NCBI RefSeq assembly: GCF_017833415.1
Contig: NZ_JAFICC010000001.1
Location: forward strand, 434,001 to 498,000
Length of the DNA stretch: 64,000 nucleotides
Direction of reading: 5' to 3'
Source: Flavobacterium sp. 1355
GTDB lineage: Bacteria; Bacteroidota; Bacteroidia; Flavobacteriales; Flavobacteriaceae
Shown: in pieces, positions 9,216 to 17,724 of the stretch
Layout of the letters: every line of letters begins with the position of its first letter
How positions within the stretch are numbered: the stretch's first letter is position 1
The notes under the pieces: model-generated
The model's input: only the letters and a program-made list of their open reading frames with translations
Told to the model about the DNA's origin: nothing
The model's database searches: none
Translations under genes and position numbers: made by a program

Positions 9216-9231
9216 TGTAATGATTGATACA
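9216..9231 (-). promoter_or_regulatory. Putative TetR operator upstream of tetR
   Basis: Second copy of TGTAATGATTGATACA, 16 bp ahead of the tetR start codon. It is identical to the copy at 8586-8601 and in the same orientation relative to the gene it precedes. Confidence 0.6.
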
Positions 9232-9337
9232 AAATTATATAAAAATAAGTTTGCTCCAAATTTTAAAGCCTTTTTATTTTGCAGTCTTTTTCAAATAAAA
9301 TTTGAGTAAAAAGATATTCCCGACTTTTATTCTCATT

Positions 9338-9368
9338 TTTGGTTGGATATTAAAATCTTCTATCTTTG
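9338..9368 (+). promoter_or_regulatory. Flavobacterial-type promoter of the Crp/Fnr gene
   Basis: TTTG, a 19-bp spacer, then TATCTTTG (TAnnTTTG) at 9361-9368 match the Bacteroidota -33/-7 consensus. The box ends 18 bp before the ATG of the Crp/Fnr gene. Confidence 0.6.
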
Positions 9369-9386
9369 AAAAGGTAAATACTAACT

Positions 9387-9956
9387 ATGGAAAAACTCAG
9401 AAAACATATTGAAGAAATTATTCCGATTACTGATGAAGAGTTCGAATCGATAAAACCCTTTTTTACAATAAGACGAGTATTGAAAAATCAATACCTCATT
9501 CAGCAGGGTGATGATGCAAAATATGAATACATCATTATGAGTGGTATTTTTAGAGTTTTTTATCTTGATGAAGATGGTAAAGAACACATCGTGCAATTCG
9601 CCACAGAAAACTGGTGGATGTCTGATTATATAGCCTATTTCAATCAAAAGCCTGCAAACATGTATGTAGTGTGTATGGAGGCCGGAGAAGTTTTATGCCT
9701 GACACTTGAAGGAAGGGAACAGCTCTCACTTACGCTTCATAAAATGGAGCATTTTTTTAGAGTAAAACTAACCAAAGGATATATGGCTCTACAGCAGCGG
9801 GTAATTTCATTACTTTCTAATAATTCGCAACAGCGGTATAAAGAATTTGCCGATCTCTATCCGAATTTAATGCAAAAAATTCCTAAAAGATACATAGCAG
9901 AATATCTTGGAGTTAGCCGAGAAACCCTCAGCAGGCTTTACTCCAGCAATAAATAA
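9387..9956 (+). CDS. Crp/Fnr-family transcriptional regulator
   Basis: A 189-residue regulator with an N-terminal cyclic-nucleotide-binding-type barrel (about 20-120: IRRVLKNQYLIQQGDDAKYEYIIMSG, then DEDGKEHIVQFATENWW). A C-terminal winged helix follows, with recognition helix KRYIAEYLGVSRETLSRLYS near the end. It lacks an N-terminal cysteine cluster, so it is not an Fe-S Fnr. A perfect TGTGA-N6-TCACA palindrome lies 21 bp after its stop and upstream of the next gene, which could be its site. The effector is unknown; many Bacteroidota members of this type do not bind cAMP. Confidence 0.93.
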   Translation: MEKLRKHIEEIIPITDEEFESIKPFFTIRRVLKNQYLIQQGDDAKYEYIIMSGIFRVFYLDEDGKEHIVQFATENWWMSDYIAYFNQKPANMYVVCMEAGEVLCLTLEGREQLSLTLHKMEHFFRVKLTKGYMALQQRVISLLSNNSQQRYKEFADLYPNLMQKIPKRYIAEYLGVSRETLSRLYSSNK

Positions 9957-9973
9957 CAGAACGATTAATGCTT

Positions 9974-10001
9974 AAAGTGTGATTTACATCACACTTTTTT
10001 T
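9974..10001 (+). promoter_or_regulatory. CRP-consensus palindrome and/or terminator hairpin
   Basis: A 10-bp inverted repeat with a TTAC loop is followed by a seven-T run (9995-10001). The core, TGTGATTTACATCACA (9978-9993), is exactly the TGTGA-N6-TCACA form bound by CRP-type proteins. It could end transcription of the upstream Crp/Fnr gene, bind its product, or both. A TAAATTTG -7 box at 10039-10046 serves the next gene, which puts the palindrome at roughly -67, an activator position. Confidence 0.6.
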
Positions 10002-10085
10002 GTGACTTATCTCCTCGTTTTAAGCGGTGGAGCAGGCATAAATTTGCCTTATAAATAATTCATAACAACTTAAAAAATTATAAAA

Positions 10086-10880
10086 ATGAAAAGACTTATC
10101 CTTCTGACTTTGGCAATTGCCTTTTTTTCTTCTAATGCTCAAAACAAAAAAGAAAACACATCATCAAAACAAAAAACAACTTTTAAAAACGAAACAAACG
10201 TGGAAAAGAAAATTTTAATTATCGTATCCAATGCTAATGCAATTGGACCGAATAACAGACGAACCGGAACTTTTCTTCCTGAAGTAGCACATCCTTATGC
10301 CGAATTCGACAAAGCAAATTACCAGATTGATTTTGCAAGTTTAACCGGAGACACACCTTATTTAGATGCACTTAGTCTGGCTAACGATCCTGATAACCTT
10401 GCCTTTTTGACAGGAAAAGGATGGGAAGCGATGCAGAAAGCGGTTAAACTATCAACTGTCGATGTAAGTAAATACGATGCCGTTTTTGTACCCGGCGGAT
10501 TAGCACCAATGGTTGATATGCCGGAAAATGAATTACTGAAAAAAGTGATTAAGGAAACTTACGAACGCAATGCTGTAGTAGGAGCGGTCTGTCATGGTCC
10601 GGTATCGTTATTAAATGTAAAATTAAGCAACGGAACTTATCTGGTAAATGGTAAAAATATTACCTCTTTTACAGATGAAGAAGAAAGAGGCTATGCCATT
10701 GCAGATGTACCTTTCTTATTAGAAACTGCATTGACAAAACAGGGAGCAAAATTTCATGCGGCAGCAGTGTGGTCGGCTCATAGTATTGCAGATGGTAATT
10801 TGGTTACAGGACAAAATCCGGCTTCTGCAAAAGGTATGGCTGAAAAGATGATTGTTATTTTAGAATCTCCTAAAAAGTAA
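10086..10880 (+). CDS. Secreted DJ-1/PfpI-family protein
   Basis: A 264-residue protein with a signal peptide (cleavage near SSNAQ) and a DJ-1/PfpI domain from about residue 40. The nucleophile elbow AVCHGP holds C169 and H170, and the conserved acidic residue is E66 in LPEVAHPY. The FVPGG loop (about 134-138) is intact. This is the Hsp31-like subgroup, whose members act as glyoxalases, deglycases or chaperones. Export from the cytoplasm is less usual. It follows the Crp/Fnr gene and precedes a small monooxygenase, suggesting a response to reactive carbonyl or electrophile stress (inference). Confidence 0.88.
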   Translation: MKRLILLTLAIAFFSSNAQNKKENTSSKQKTTFKNETNVEKKILIIVSNANAIGPNNRRTGTFLPEVAHPYAEFDKANYQIDFASLTGDTPYLDALSLANDPDNLAFLTGKGWEAMQKAVKLSTVDVSKYDAVFVPGGLAPMVDMPENELLKKVIKETYERNAVVGAVCHGPVSLLNVKLSNGTYLVNGKNITSFTDEEERGYAIADVPFLLETALTKQGAKFHAAAVWSAHSIADGNLVTGQNPASAKGMAEKMIVILESPKK

Positions 10881-10892
10881 TTTCTAATTGTG

Positions 10893-10923
10893 CTGACCTT
10901 TTTCAAAAATAGATTAAGGTCAG
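10893..10923 (+). terminator. Weak hairpin after the DJ-1 gene
   Basis: CTGACCTT and its complement AAGGTCAG pair around a 15-nt loop and are followed by an AT-rich stretch with only short T runs. It may be an attenuating terminator between the DJ-1 gene and the monooxygenase gene. Confidence 0.35.
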
Positions 10924-10969
10924 TATAATTTTAGTATTAAAACTGAAAAATAATTATAAAAATATCCAA

Positions 10970-11275
10970 ATGAAAAATCATAATCCGGTTCATGTTTTTG
11001 CTACATGGAAAGTAAAAGAAGGTCAGGCTGAACACGTATTAAATATACTAAAAACAGTACATGACGAAACTATCAAGGAAAAAGAAAACCTGTTTTATAA
11101 AATTCATCAAGCTAATTCAGATGCAAATACCATCATTTTATTTGAAGGATACAGTAATGAAGCAGCTGTTACCGAACACCGAAATGCATCTTATTTTCAA
11201 GAATTAGTTTTAGGGAAAATAGTTCCTTTATTAGAAGATAGAGAAATTGTTCTAACAACCCCTGTAAATTATTAG
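10970..11275 (+). CDS. ABM-domain monooxygenase-like protein
   Basis: A 101-residue protein of the antibiotic-biosynthesis-monooxygenase (dimeric ferredoxin-like) fold, comparable to YgiN-type quinol monooxygenases. Characteristic segments are VFATWKVKEGQAEHVLNIL at the N-terminus, NTIILFEGYSNEAAVTEHR in the middle, and YFQELVLGKIVPLL after it. Such proteins act without cofactors on quinols or small aromatics, or bind heme. It lies 90 bp downstream of the DJ-1 gene in the same direction and probably shares regulation. Substrate unknown. Confidence 0.8.
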   Translation: MKNHNPVHVFATWKVKEGQAEHVLNILKTVHDETIKEKENLFYKIHQANSDANTIILFEGYSNEAAVTEHRNASYFQELVLGKIVPLLEDREIVLTTPVNY

Positions 11276-11321
11276 CTTCTAAGCGGCCGGTAGAATTGTC
11301 ATCAATAAAATGATATTTCAA

Positions 11322-11720
11322 TTAGGGTGCTGTATGGCTAAAATGCTTTAGAATTTGTTTGGGTGCCCCAATAACTTCTCCTCTAAGGGAGTCAAACCAT
11401 TCTATTTCTTTGGTAACTTCTGCACAGCATTCGTTTTTGGAGTTAAAAAAACTACTTTTAATACTGATTTTATCCGCTATATAGCAATGTTTGAGCTCAA
11501 TAAAAAAATGTTCTGTAAACATAAGGTCTTTATGGCAGACGAATACATGATTTCCTTCCTGCAAATCGAGATTTAAAATATTGAGCTTCTCTTTTGAAAA
11601 TCCATTTTGAAACAAAAAATGATACAATAACCTGACGGTATATGAAATGTATGAAGCGTTTTCCATGACCATAAAATCATTAACATCTTCTCCGGTAACA
11701 ACATAATTTTTGCAGATCAT
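11322..11720 (-). CDS. Hotdog-fold thioesterase-like protein
   Basis: A 132-residue protein I do not recognise with certainty. The order of segments fits a hotdog fold of the 4HBT acyl-CoA thioesterase group: a helix with VMENASYISYTVRLLYHFLFQNGF, a strand with GNHVFVCHKDLMFTEHFFIEL, then SIKSSFFNSKNECCAEVTKEIEWFD. A clear catalytic Asp/Glu is not evident from motif alone. It is transcribed toward the monooxygenase gene and is not in an obvious operon. It could instead be an uncharacterised hotdog dehydratase relative. Confidence 0.5.
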   Translation of the reverse strand: MICKNYVVTGEDVNDFMVMENASYISYTVRLLYHFLFQNGFSKEKLNILNLDLQEGNHVFVCHKDLMFTEHFFIELKHCYIADKISIKSSFFNSKNECCAEVTKEIEWFDSLRGEVIGAPKQILKHFSHTAP

Positions 11721-11740
11721 TTATTTCAGGGTTTAAGTTA

Positions 11741-11770
11741 AAAAAAAGAGGTCAGCCTAAAACTGACCTC
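11741..11770 (-). terminator. Terminator of the YceI operon
   Basis: On the minus strand, GAGGTCAG and CTGACCTC (8-bp stem, 7-nt loop, 11748-11770) are followed by seven T bases (11741-11747). It lies about 105 bp past the YceI gene stop. Confidence 0.75.
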
Positions 11771-11875
11771 AAAACATTAGTCATGTTTAATGATCTTCCA
11801 AATCAAAAAAACCTTTATTTAGATAATATTCGGCGGGTAACTTCTATTATCTAAATATTTGTCTTTTTGGAACGA

Positions 11876-12430
11876 TCATTTGGTTAATAAAAAATTGTAA
11901 TTAATCTTTACTTTGTCTGCAACTTTCTTTCTCACAAGATTTGGTATTTCTATATCATAATCTTCCGGTTTTACTTCAAAGCTGCCAGTTGCATTAACGC
12001 CGCCGTTGATCTTCGAAATTTTTACTATTACTGTCACAGGTTTTGTTTTTCCGTGAATAGTAAGATCCCCTTTTAAAGTAAAATTTTTAGGCGTGTTTGT
12101 AATTTTAGAAACATCAAAATCTTCTATTTTTCCTTTTAAAGTTGCTTTTGAAAATTTTTCAGATTCCATGTAATTTTCATTGAAATGTTCTTCCATTAAT
12201 GCTACTTTAAAACGGAAACCTTTTATTAAAACCAAAGCGGCAAAATCACCTGTTGACTGTTCTAAAACTGCCGATACTGATTTGTTTTCGGCAGCAACTT
12301 CTTCGTAAGAAGGCGTAGAAGCCTGAAATTTTATACTGCCTGTTTTTGTAATTAATTTTTGCGCAGATCCATTTGCAGCCACAGCAATAAGTAACAGCAG
12401 CGTAAAGAAATTAATGGATAATTTTTTCAT
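11876..12430 (-). CDS. YceI-family secreted lipid-binding protein
   Basis: A 184-residue protein with a signal peptide ending near NGSAQ. The YceI beta-barrel pattern follows: an N-terminal TKTGSIKFQASTP, then FAALVLIKGFRFKVALMEEHFNENYMESEKF and DLTIHGKTKPVTVIVKI, close to the family signature LTIHGVTKPV. YceI proteins bind isoprenoid or fatty lipids in the periplasm. It is the last gene of the operon that also encodes an OB-fold protein, a DUF5777 barrel and a cytochrome. Its stop is followed by a terminator. Confidence 0.93.
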   Translation of the reverse strand: MKKLSINFFTLLLLIAVAANGSAQKLITKTGSIKFQASTPSYEEVAAENKSVSAVLEQSTGDFAALVLIKGFRFKVALMEEHFNENYMESEKFSKATLKGKIEDFDVSKITNTPKNFTLKGDLTIHGKTKPVTVIVKISKINGGVNATGSFEVKPEDYDIEIPNLVRKKVADKVKINYNFLLTK

Positions 12431-12435
12431 AATAA

Positions 12436-12810
12436 TTAATTTTCTTTTAATCCGTCAGTATTCCATTTTACGATTAAATCAATATTTGCCTGAGACATTC
12501 TTCCTCCCTGAGGCATAAGTCCCTGCTCACCGTTCTGCAATTGAATTCGGGTTAATAATCCGGCACTTTCAACTGCTGCTTTTACCTGGGCATAAGTAGT
12601 AAGAGGTCTGAAAGCCGCAGATCTTCCGCTCTGATGACAGCCTATACAATTAGCATCTATAATTGATTTTACGTTTTTAGTGTAAGTGATAGCAGTTGTC
12701 GGATCCGGTGGATTGGGAGTTGGCGGTGTTTCGATATCCTGAACAGTGTCAGAATCACTGCAGCTTGCAAATGCAGCTAATAAAAGTGTAAGTACGATTG
12801 TTTTTTTCAT
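12436..12810 (-). CDS. Cytochrome c lipoprotein
   Basis: A 124-residue lipoprotein (lipobox cysteine C17 in FASC). A proline-rich linker (about 29-38) leads to a small class I cytochrome c domain. The heme-binding motif is CIGCHQ (C55, C58, H59), and the likely sixth ligand is the methionine in GLMPQGG (M99). It would carry electrons at the periplasmic face of a membrane. It is separated from the YceI gene by 5 bp and from the DUF5777 gene by 21 bp, in the same operon. Similar trios occur in other Bacteroidota and suggest an electron-transfer function of unknown purpose. Confidence 0.92.
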   Translation of the reverse strand: MKKTIVLTLLLAAFASCSDSDTVQDIETPPTPNPPDPTTAITYTKNVKSIIDANCIGCHQSGRSAAFRPLTTYAQVKAAVESAGLLTRIQLQNGEQGLMPQGGRMSQANIDLIVKWNTDGLKEN

Positions 12811-12831
12811 GATTTTATTGTTTATAGTTAT

Positions 12832-13674
12832 TTAAAATACTCTGTATAAGTTAAATCCAAAGAAGAAATCTCCTTTTCCCCAGTCACCGCTCGCATTGGT
12901 AAGGTATCCGCTCTCACTCATCGATTGTGAATTGGTAAATATTAATTGGAAAACGTGTCCGCCTGTTTCTATATCAAGACCTACAGATAATGGGTTTTTA
13001 TAAAAATCGGGCTTGTCAAAATTGTGCATGTACTCTAAATTGACAGATAATCTTTTAGTGATTTTATAACGTCCGCCTCCGCCAAAAGAGAACTGATTAT
13101 CTCTTTCGATATCAGGATTATAAAGGTTTTTGTGTAAAAATGATGGTACCAATTCCAGTGAGAGTTTTTCACTAACCTTTCTGGAAATTAAAAGCTGCTG
13201 CACATACGTCATACGATGCTTAAATTCTAAGCCGGGATACTGGTCTTTTTCTAAAAACGTATTTATGTCTGCAACACTGTAACCAACAATATCCAGAGGG
13301 AAACTTTCTCCCTGTCTCGTCAGTCGGTACTTAAGACCTGTCTCGTACATTTTGTTTAAGGTGTGTCTGGAAAGGCTTACGGACAACCAGTCTGTAACGC
13401 CGTAAATACCGCCCAGTTTTGTAGTAGCATTATCAAGACCAAAAAAACTGTCTAAACCGTCTTTAACAGTCCCAAATCGATGTGAAACCACAAAATAAAA
13501 TTCTTTTTTTGCAGGCATTTTTGTTGTCTGCAGGGTTACCAGCTGTAAAGCCTTGAAAGTAGCGCTGGAATAATTTTCTTCTACCTGAGTAGAATCAAGA
13601 CTATTCAGTAACTCATCTTGCGAATATGACATGGTCGCCAGAAAAAGGCAGATTGTAACTAAAAATTTCTTCAT
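12832..13674 (-). CDS. DUF5777-family beta-barrel protein
   Basis: A 280-residue exported protein (signal peptide ending near TMSYSQ). From residue 40 it shows alternating beta-strands rich in aromatic residues: KKEFYFVVSHRFG, then LDSFFGLDNATTKLGGIYG, a region with RLSVNLEYMHNF, and a final aromatic strand FFFGFNLYRVF ending in F. This is the DUF5777 family, predicted outer-membrane barrels. It precedes the cytochrome c and YceI genes and follows the OB-fold gene with 7-bp spacing. It may act as the outer-membrane partner of the cytochrome (inference). Function is not established. Confidence 0.88.
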   Translation of the reverse strand: MKKFLVTICLFLATMSYSQDELLNSLDSTQVEENYSSATFKALQLVTLQTTKMPAKKEFYFVVSHRFGTVKDGLDSFFGLDNATTKLGGIYGVTDWLSVSLSRHTLNKMYETGLKYRLTRQGESFPLDIVGYSVADINTFLEKDQYPGLEFKHRMTYVQQLLISRKVSEKLSLELVPSFLHKNLYNPDIERDNQFSFGGGGRYKITKRLSVNLEYMHNFDKPDFYKNPLSVGLDIETGGHVFQLIFTNSQSMSESGYLTNASGDWGKGDFFFGFNLYRVF

Positions 13675-13681
13675 AAATTGA

Positions 13682-14089
13682 TTAATTGATTTGATTGTTT
13701 ATTAATGTGCACTGATCTAATTTGACTTCCTGAAATAATTCATCATAGCCAATACATTTGCCTTTAACCGTTACTTTAGTTTTTACCGGCAGGGCTTTTA
13801 CTTTTTGAGTGAAGAGACAAAAAACAGTACCTTCAAGTGTGAGCACAGAGTCTGTTTCTTTGGTTATCCCGCCAGTAATTTCAATAGTTTTATTAAGGTA
13901 TAAAGAATCTGCTTTTTTAGGATTTGTGGTGTAATCTTCAAGCAGTTTGGTCGCAGTTATACTGTAATCTGGTGCTTCTGATTCTATATTGCGTGCTTCT
14001 TTAAACAGAAATCCGTAATAAAAGTAGATACAGACAGAAACCACTACCAGTATAGACGCAGTTACAATTGCTGTTTTTTTTCTTTTCAT
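13682..14089 (-). CDS. Membrane-anchored OB-fold (tRNA_anti-like) protein
   Basis: A 135-residue protein with one N-terminal membrane segment (about 6-27) and a periplasmic-side OB-fold of the tRNA_anti-like type. Visible are ADSLYLNKTIEITGGI, VLTLEGTVFCLFT and ALPVKTKVTVKGKCIGYDELF, ending KLDQCTLI. Such domains occur beside cytochromes and DUF5777 proteins in Bacteroidota, but their ligand is unknown. It is the first gene of this four-gene leftward operon. A motif shared with the sigma-factor region upstream lies 71 bp ahead of its start. Confidence 0.75.
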   Translation of the reverse strand: MKRKKTAIVTASILVVVSVCIYFYYGFLFKEARNIESEAPDYSITATKLLEDYTTNPKKADSLYLNKTIEITGGITKETDSVLTLEGTVFCLFTQKVKALPVKTKVTVKGKCIGYDELFQEVKLDQCTLINNQIN

Positions 14090-14159
14090 ATTTCACTTTT
14101 TTGGTACGTTTTAAAATCAATCCAATTATGATTCTATAGTGAAACAGCTATGGTGCAGA

Positions 14160-14169
14160 TTACCCTACC
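14160..14169 (-). promoter_or_regulatory. GTAGGGTAA motif ahead of the OB-fold/YceI operon
   Basis: On the minus strand, GGTAGGGTAA lies 71 bp ahead of the OB-fold gene. The 9-mer GTAGGGTAA recurs at 17713-17724 and, inverted, at 18286-18297, both beside the ECF sigma gene. It may be a sigma-specific promoter element or a regulator site. Confidence 0.4.
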
Positions 14170-14240
14170 AAAAAAATGTTATTTTGTGAAAAAAAATTAA
14201 AAAAGAAGAATAAGAGTTTTAAACTCTTGCAGAAATAAGG

Positions 14241-16775
14241 TTAAAGTGAAACTCTAAAACTCACATTTGGAGTTCTTTGCAGTGCGAATGTTTCAACTTC
14301 TTCTATAGAGTTTGTTAAGGAACTTAATCTATAATATTCGCCGATTTCATTTTTCCTGTTTAGGAGATTTAAGATGGATATGCCCAATTTGTATTGAATT
14401 CCATTTGCAGTTTCCCACTTATAAGTAGAGGAGATATTAACCTGCGAAAAAATATGCAGGTTGGTATTGTTTGGTTTGTTGTAAACCAATACAGGATCTG
14501 AAAGATCAAATTGAGAAAGGTCGGGAGAGGTTTTTGGCCTTCCGGAAGACCATTTTGTTCCCAGAGCAATTTTAAAATTGTTTTTCTCGTAAATTCCCGC
14601 CCAGGATACTGTATGCATTAACTGAAAATTGTTGGGAAAAGTTGGGTATTCATAATTAGCAAAATGATAATTATTATGGTTATAAGTATAACTCAGCCAG
14701 GTAAGAAAGTGATTCAGTTTTTTCTGAATCAGCATTTCTGCTCCCCAAACTTCATAATCGCCGGTCGTTCTCACAAACTCTAACTGGTTCTGAAAACCCT
14801 GGCTCGAAGTGGTAATCCCGGTTATTTTTTTATAAAAATTTTCGATATCCAGCAGCCAGTCATTCTTTTGATAGAATAAATTTAAGGAAACCTGCCTGCT
14901 TCTCTGAATAGGGATTGTAGTATTATTTGAGATAATCCAGCGCCTTTTTTCTATGCCGAAATAATCTTTTTGCAAATCAATTATTTGTTGTGAGTTCTGG
15001 CTCTTCATCTCGCCCAGCAATTCTAAATTAAGATTTTTATTAATCCCATAACTAAACTGAACGCGGGGTTCTACAATATATTTTTTAAATTTTTCAATAT
15101 AATTAATTCGCGTTCCTGCCTTAAAATATATTCGCGAAAGCGTGTCGTTGTATTTTCCTTCTGCAATGAAAGCATGTGTTCTAAGAACATCTTTAACTTT
15201 ACGATAGAAATCAGGATTAGTTACCTGCTCCAGATTAGTAACACCAATTTCGTTAAACTGATAGCCGTCGTTTATACTAAATTTAGAATTAATTATATGG
15301 TTGTTTTCTAAATTGATTCCGTTATTGTTAACGGCGTTTTCCTGAATAACGACTTGATCAGCAAGCGTAGTTTTTTGGTTGGCCAAAAGTTCATAAGAAG
15401 AGTTGTACACATTAATTTTAGTGGTATTGAAGTCGTTCCAATTTCTTTTCCATGACAAATTCCCGCCATAATTCTGCTGGCGCAAAACATTGTTTTCAGA
15501 TTTGTTTATGTCATATACAGTTGCACTCTGAAAAACCTGCAGATTATCTTTTATGGTAATCAAATCTAAAATTAACTGATCTTTTAGTCCTATTTTTTGA
15601 GCATATTTGAGCGTTGCATCATAGAAATCAAATTTTTTGTCACTCTTATAGTCAATATCCTGGTTTTGTGAAAAATCTGTAATGGTTGTATTTTGAAATA
15701 TTTTGTCAAAATATTCCTTGTAAGTAGGCGTTTCTACAAAATCAGTAATTGATTTACGTGCCGAAATCTCGATATAACTCTTTTTCGTAACATTGTACTT
15801 CGCATAAACATCGGCATTAATCATGTTGATTCCTGCGCTAAAAGCATTTCTTTCAGCCGTTTCAGGAGTAGAAGAAATAGCTACAACGCTTGAAACGCTT
15901 TCTCCGTAAAAAGCAGAACTGCCATTTTTGTATATAGAAATGGTATGCGCCAGATTTGGGTTGAAAACCGATATTAAACCAAAAAAATGCCCCGTTTGAA
16001 ACATTCGTATTCCATTCCACAAAAACAGGTTTTGGTCGTGCGTTCCTCCGCGCACATTGATGCTCGACACGCTTTCATCCAGACTGTTTACACCTGGAAT
16101 CTGCTGCATGGCCTGCAAAGCATCTGGTTCTATAAGTCCCGGCAGAATACCAAATTTCTTGGGCTTAATTTGGATGGAGCCATCGGCATTTTTTGAAATA
16201 CCCGAAGCCAGAATGGCAGTTGTTTTGATCTCATGAAGTTCTGTAATTTCGGGCTCTAACAGTATCTGAAGACAATTTTTAGAATCTGAATTTCCTGCTG
16301 TAATTCTCTTAGATACATAGCCAACATGACTAATCAGAAAAGTATTCTTATTCTCTTTACTCAACTCAAAGTAACCTTCTGAGTCGGTTGTAATTTGAGT
16401 TTTGTCAGGTAAACTGATATTTGCGTTTTCAATGGGTTTTTTATCAAAGGCAGAAAAAACATATCCACAGATTGTTCTTTGTTCACTACCTTTTTTATAG
16501 ATATTAATGAATTGGTTGCCTATGTTTTCAAAAGACAAATTGGTTTTTTTAGCCAGATATTCCAGTTTTTGATCCAAAGAAAGCGATTGCTGAGGGGGAT
16601 TTAATTCCAGGCCGGCAATATTGTCTTCGGTATAATTAAAACTAACACCATGCTTGTTCTCAATATCAATTATTATTTTTTTAAAAGGCACGACTTTGCC
16701 TTTGTCCTGACCAAAAAGGTTCAGGACAAGGAAGAACAGAAAAAACAAAAAATGAAATTGTCTGGGGCACAGCAT
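14241..16775 (-). CDS. TonB-dependent receptor with N-terminal signalling domain
   Basis: An 844-residue outer-membrane receptor. After the signal peptide (end near LFGQ) there is an STN-type secretin/TonB domain (about 27-95), then a carboxypeptidase-regulatory-like domain (about 98-175: GYVFSAFDKKPIENANISLP), a plug (GLIEPDALQAMQQIPGVN, then NVRGGTHDQNLFLWNG) and a large barrel ending in VSFRVSL. The start codon abuts the fecR stop. The STN domain would pass a ligand signal to FecR and so activate the sigma factor. The ligand is unknown. In Bacteroidota such sets handle iron, peptides or glycans; no SusD partner is present here. Confidence 0.93.
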   Translation of the reverse strand: MLCPRQFHFLFFLFFLVLNLFGQDKGKVVPFKKIIIDIENKHGVSFNYTEDNIAGLELNPPQQSLSLDQKLEYLAKKTNLSFENIGNQFINIYKKGSEQRTICGYVFSAFDKKPIENANISLPDKTQITTDSEGYFELSKENKNTFLISHVGYVSKRITAGNSDSKNCLQILLEPEITELHEIKTTAILASGISKNADGSIQIKPKKFGILPGLIEPDALQAMQQIPGVNSLDESVSSINVRGGTHDQNLFLWNGIRMFQTGHFFGLISVFNPNLAHTISIYKNGSSAFYGESVSSVVAISSTPETAERNAFSAGINMINADVYAKYNVTKKSYIEISARKSITDFVETPTYKEYFDKIFQNTTITDFSQNQDIDYKSDKKFDFYDATLKYAQKIGLKDQLILDLITIKDNLQVFQSATVYDINKSENNVLRQQNYGGNLSWKRNWNDFNTTKINVYNSSYELLANQKTTLADQVVIQENAVNNNGINLENNHIINSKFSINDGYQFNEIGVTNLEQVTNPDFYRKVKDVLRTHAFIAEGKYNDTLSRIYFKAGTRINYIEKFKKYIVEPRVQFSYGINKNLNLELLGEMKSQNSQQIIDLQKDYFGIEKRRWIISNNTTIPIQRSRQVSLNLFYQKNDWLLDIENFYKKITGITTSSQGFQNQLEFVRTTGDYEVWGAEMLIQKKLNHFLTWLSYTYNHNNYHFANYEYPTFPNNFQLMHTVSWAGIYEKNNFKIALGTKWSSGRPKTSPDLSQFDLSDPVLVYNKPNNTNLHIFSQVNISSTYKWETANGIQYKLGISILNLLNRKNEIGEYYRLSSLTNSIEEVETFALQRTPNVSFRVSL

Positions 16776-17675
16776 TTATTTTTCGTCAAAAATTACTTTA
16801 TTTTCAGAGACTTTTTTTGCCTCTAAGTGATAGGTTGTACTGATAATCTGCAAAGCAGTATCTAAGTCTTTTGCTGGTAATTTTCCAGTAAAAAGCGAGA
16901 TAGTATCCTTAGCATTTAATTCAATTTTAATATTATATTGTCTTTCAACTTCATCTAAAAGGCTTCTTATATTTTCTTTATAAAAACATATTTGACTGTT
17001 CATCCATTCCGGCTGCAATGAATTTGTCGTCGTCTTAATTTCTTTTCCGTTTTCAAAACTCACACTTTGTCCGTGGGTTAATAAAATTTGGGTGCCGGCA
17101 TAATTTACTTTGACACGGCCTTCATAACACACAACATCAAACCTGTTTTTTCTGGCTTTAACGTTAAATTGCGTTCCCAAAACGGTTACTTTTCCAAGAG
17201 GCGTTTGTACTTCAAATTTTTTGCCTTTAGCGACCCTGAAATACGCTTCTCCGTTAAGTTTCAGATCTCTGTTGTTGTCCCAGTTCCATTTGCTGTAGTT
17301 TATTTCAGAGCCTGAGTTTAGCACTACTTCAGAGTTATCGGGTAACAAAAAAGTGTTTTTTTCTCCAAAATCTGCTATTTGCGTCTGAGATGTAAAAAAC
17401 TTCAAAGCAAAAGTAACCCCAAGCGCTAAAACAAATATTGCGGCGGCTCTAAACAGCCTTTTTTTGTATAAAGGAATTACTTTTGGAGCCGTTTTTTTCT
17501 GGCTCATAATGTTAGACAGCATTGCATTTTCATCAAAATCATCTACCTCAAGATGATTCGTATAATTTTTTATCTTTTGATATTTTTCAAAATCGGGAGA
17601 TGCCTCAAATTCAGCTAATTCATCCGGAGATAAATCATCATTGAGCCATTTTGCCAATAAGCGATTTTTTTTCAT
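16776..17675 (-). CDS. FecR-family anti-sigma factor with DUF4974 domain
   Basis: A 299-residue single-pass inner-membrane regulator. The N-terminal cytoplasmic part (1-75) would hold the sigma factor, one membrane segment lies at about 76-94, and the periplasmic FecR domain follows (FLLPDNSEVVLNSGSEINYSKW, then GKVTVLGTQFNVKARK). The C-terminal DUF4974 domain (about 225-299) is the part expected to meet the receptor's STN domain. It lies 49 bp after the sigma gene and directly joins the receptor gene, so the three form one signalling operon. Assignment is secure. Confidence 0.95.
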   Translation of the reverse strand: MKKNRLLAKWLNDDLSPDELAEFEASPDFEKYQKIKNYTNHLEVDDFDENAMLSNIMSQKKTAPKVIPLYKKRLFRAAAIFVLALGVTFALKFFTSQTQIADFGEKNTFLLPDNSEVVLNSGSEINYSKWNWDNNRDLKLNGEAYFRVAKGKKFEVQTPLGKVTVLGTQFNVKARKNRFDVVCYEGRVKVNYAGTQILLTHGQSVSFENGKEIKTTTNSLQPEWMNSQICFYKENIRSLLDEVERQYNIKIELNAKDTISLFTGKLPAKDLDTALQIISTTYHLEAKKVSENKVIFDEK

Positions 17676-17712
17676 TTTACCGTATTATTTAATTAAAACA
17701 ATTAGAACTAAA

Positions 17713-17724
17713 TTTACCCTACTT
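17713..17724. repeat. 12-bp inverted-repeat motif between sigma and fecR genes
   Basis: TTTACCCTACTT on the plus strand lies immediately after the sigma-factor stop codon. Its exact reverse complement, AAGTAGGGTAAA, lies upstream of the sigma gene at 18286-18297, so the two copies bracket that gene. Its nine-base core is also found at 14160-14168. Confidence 0.5.
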
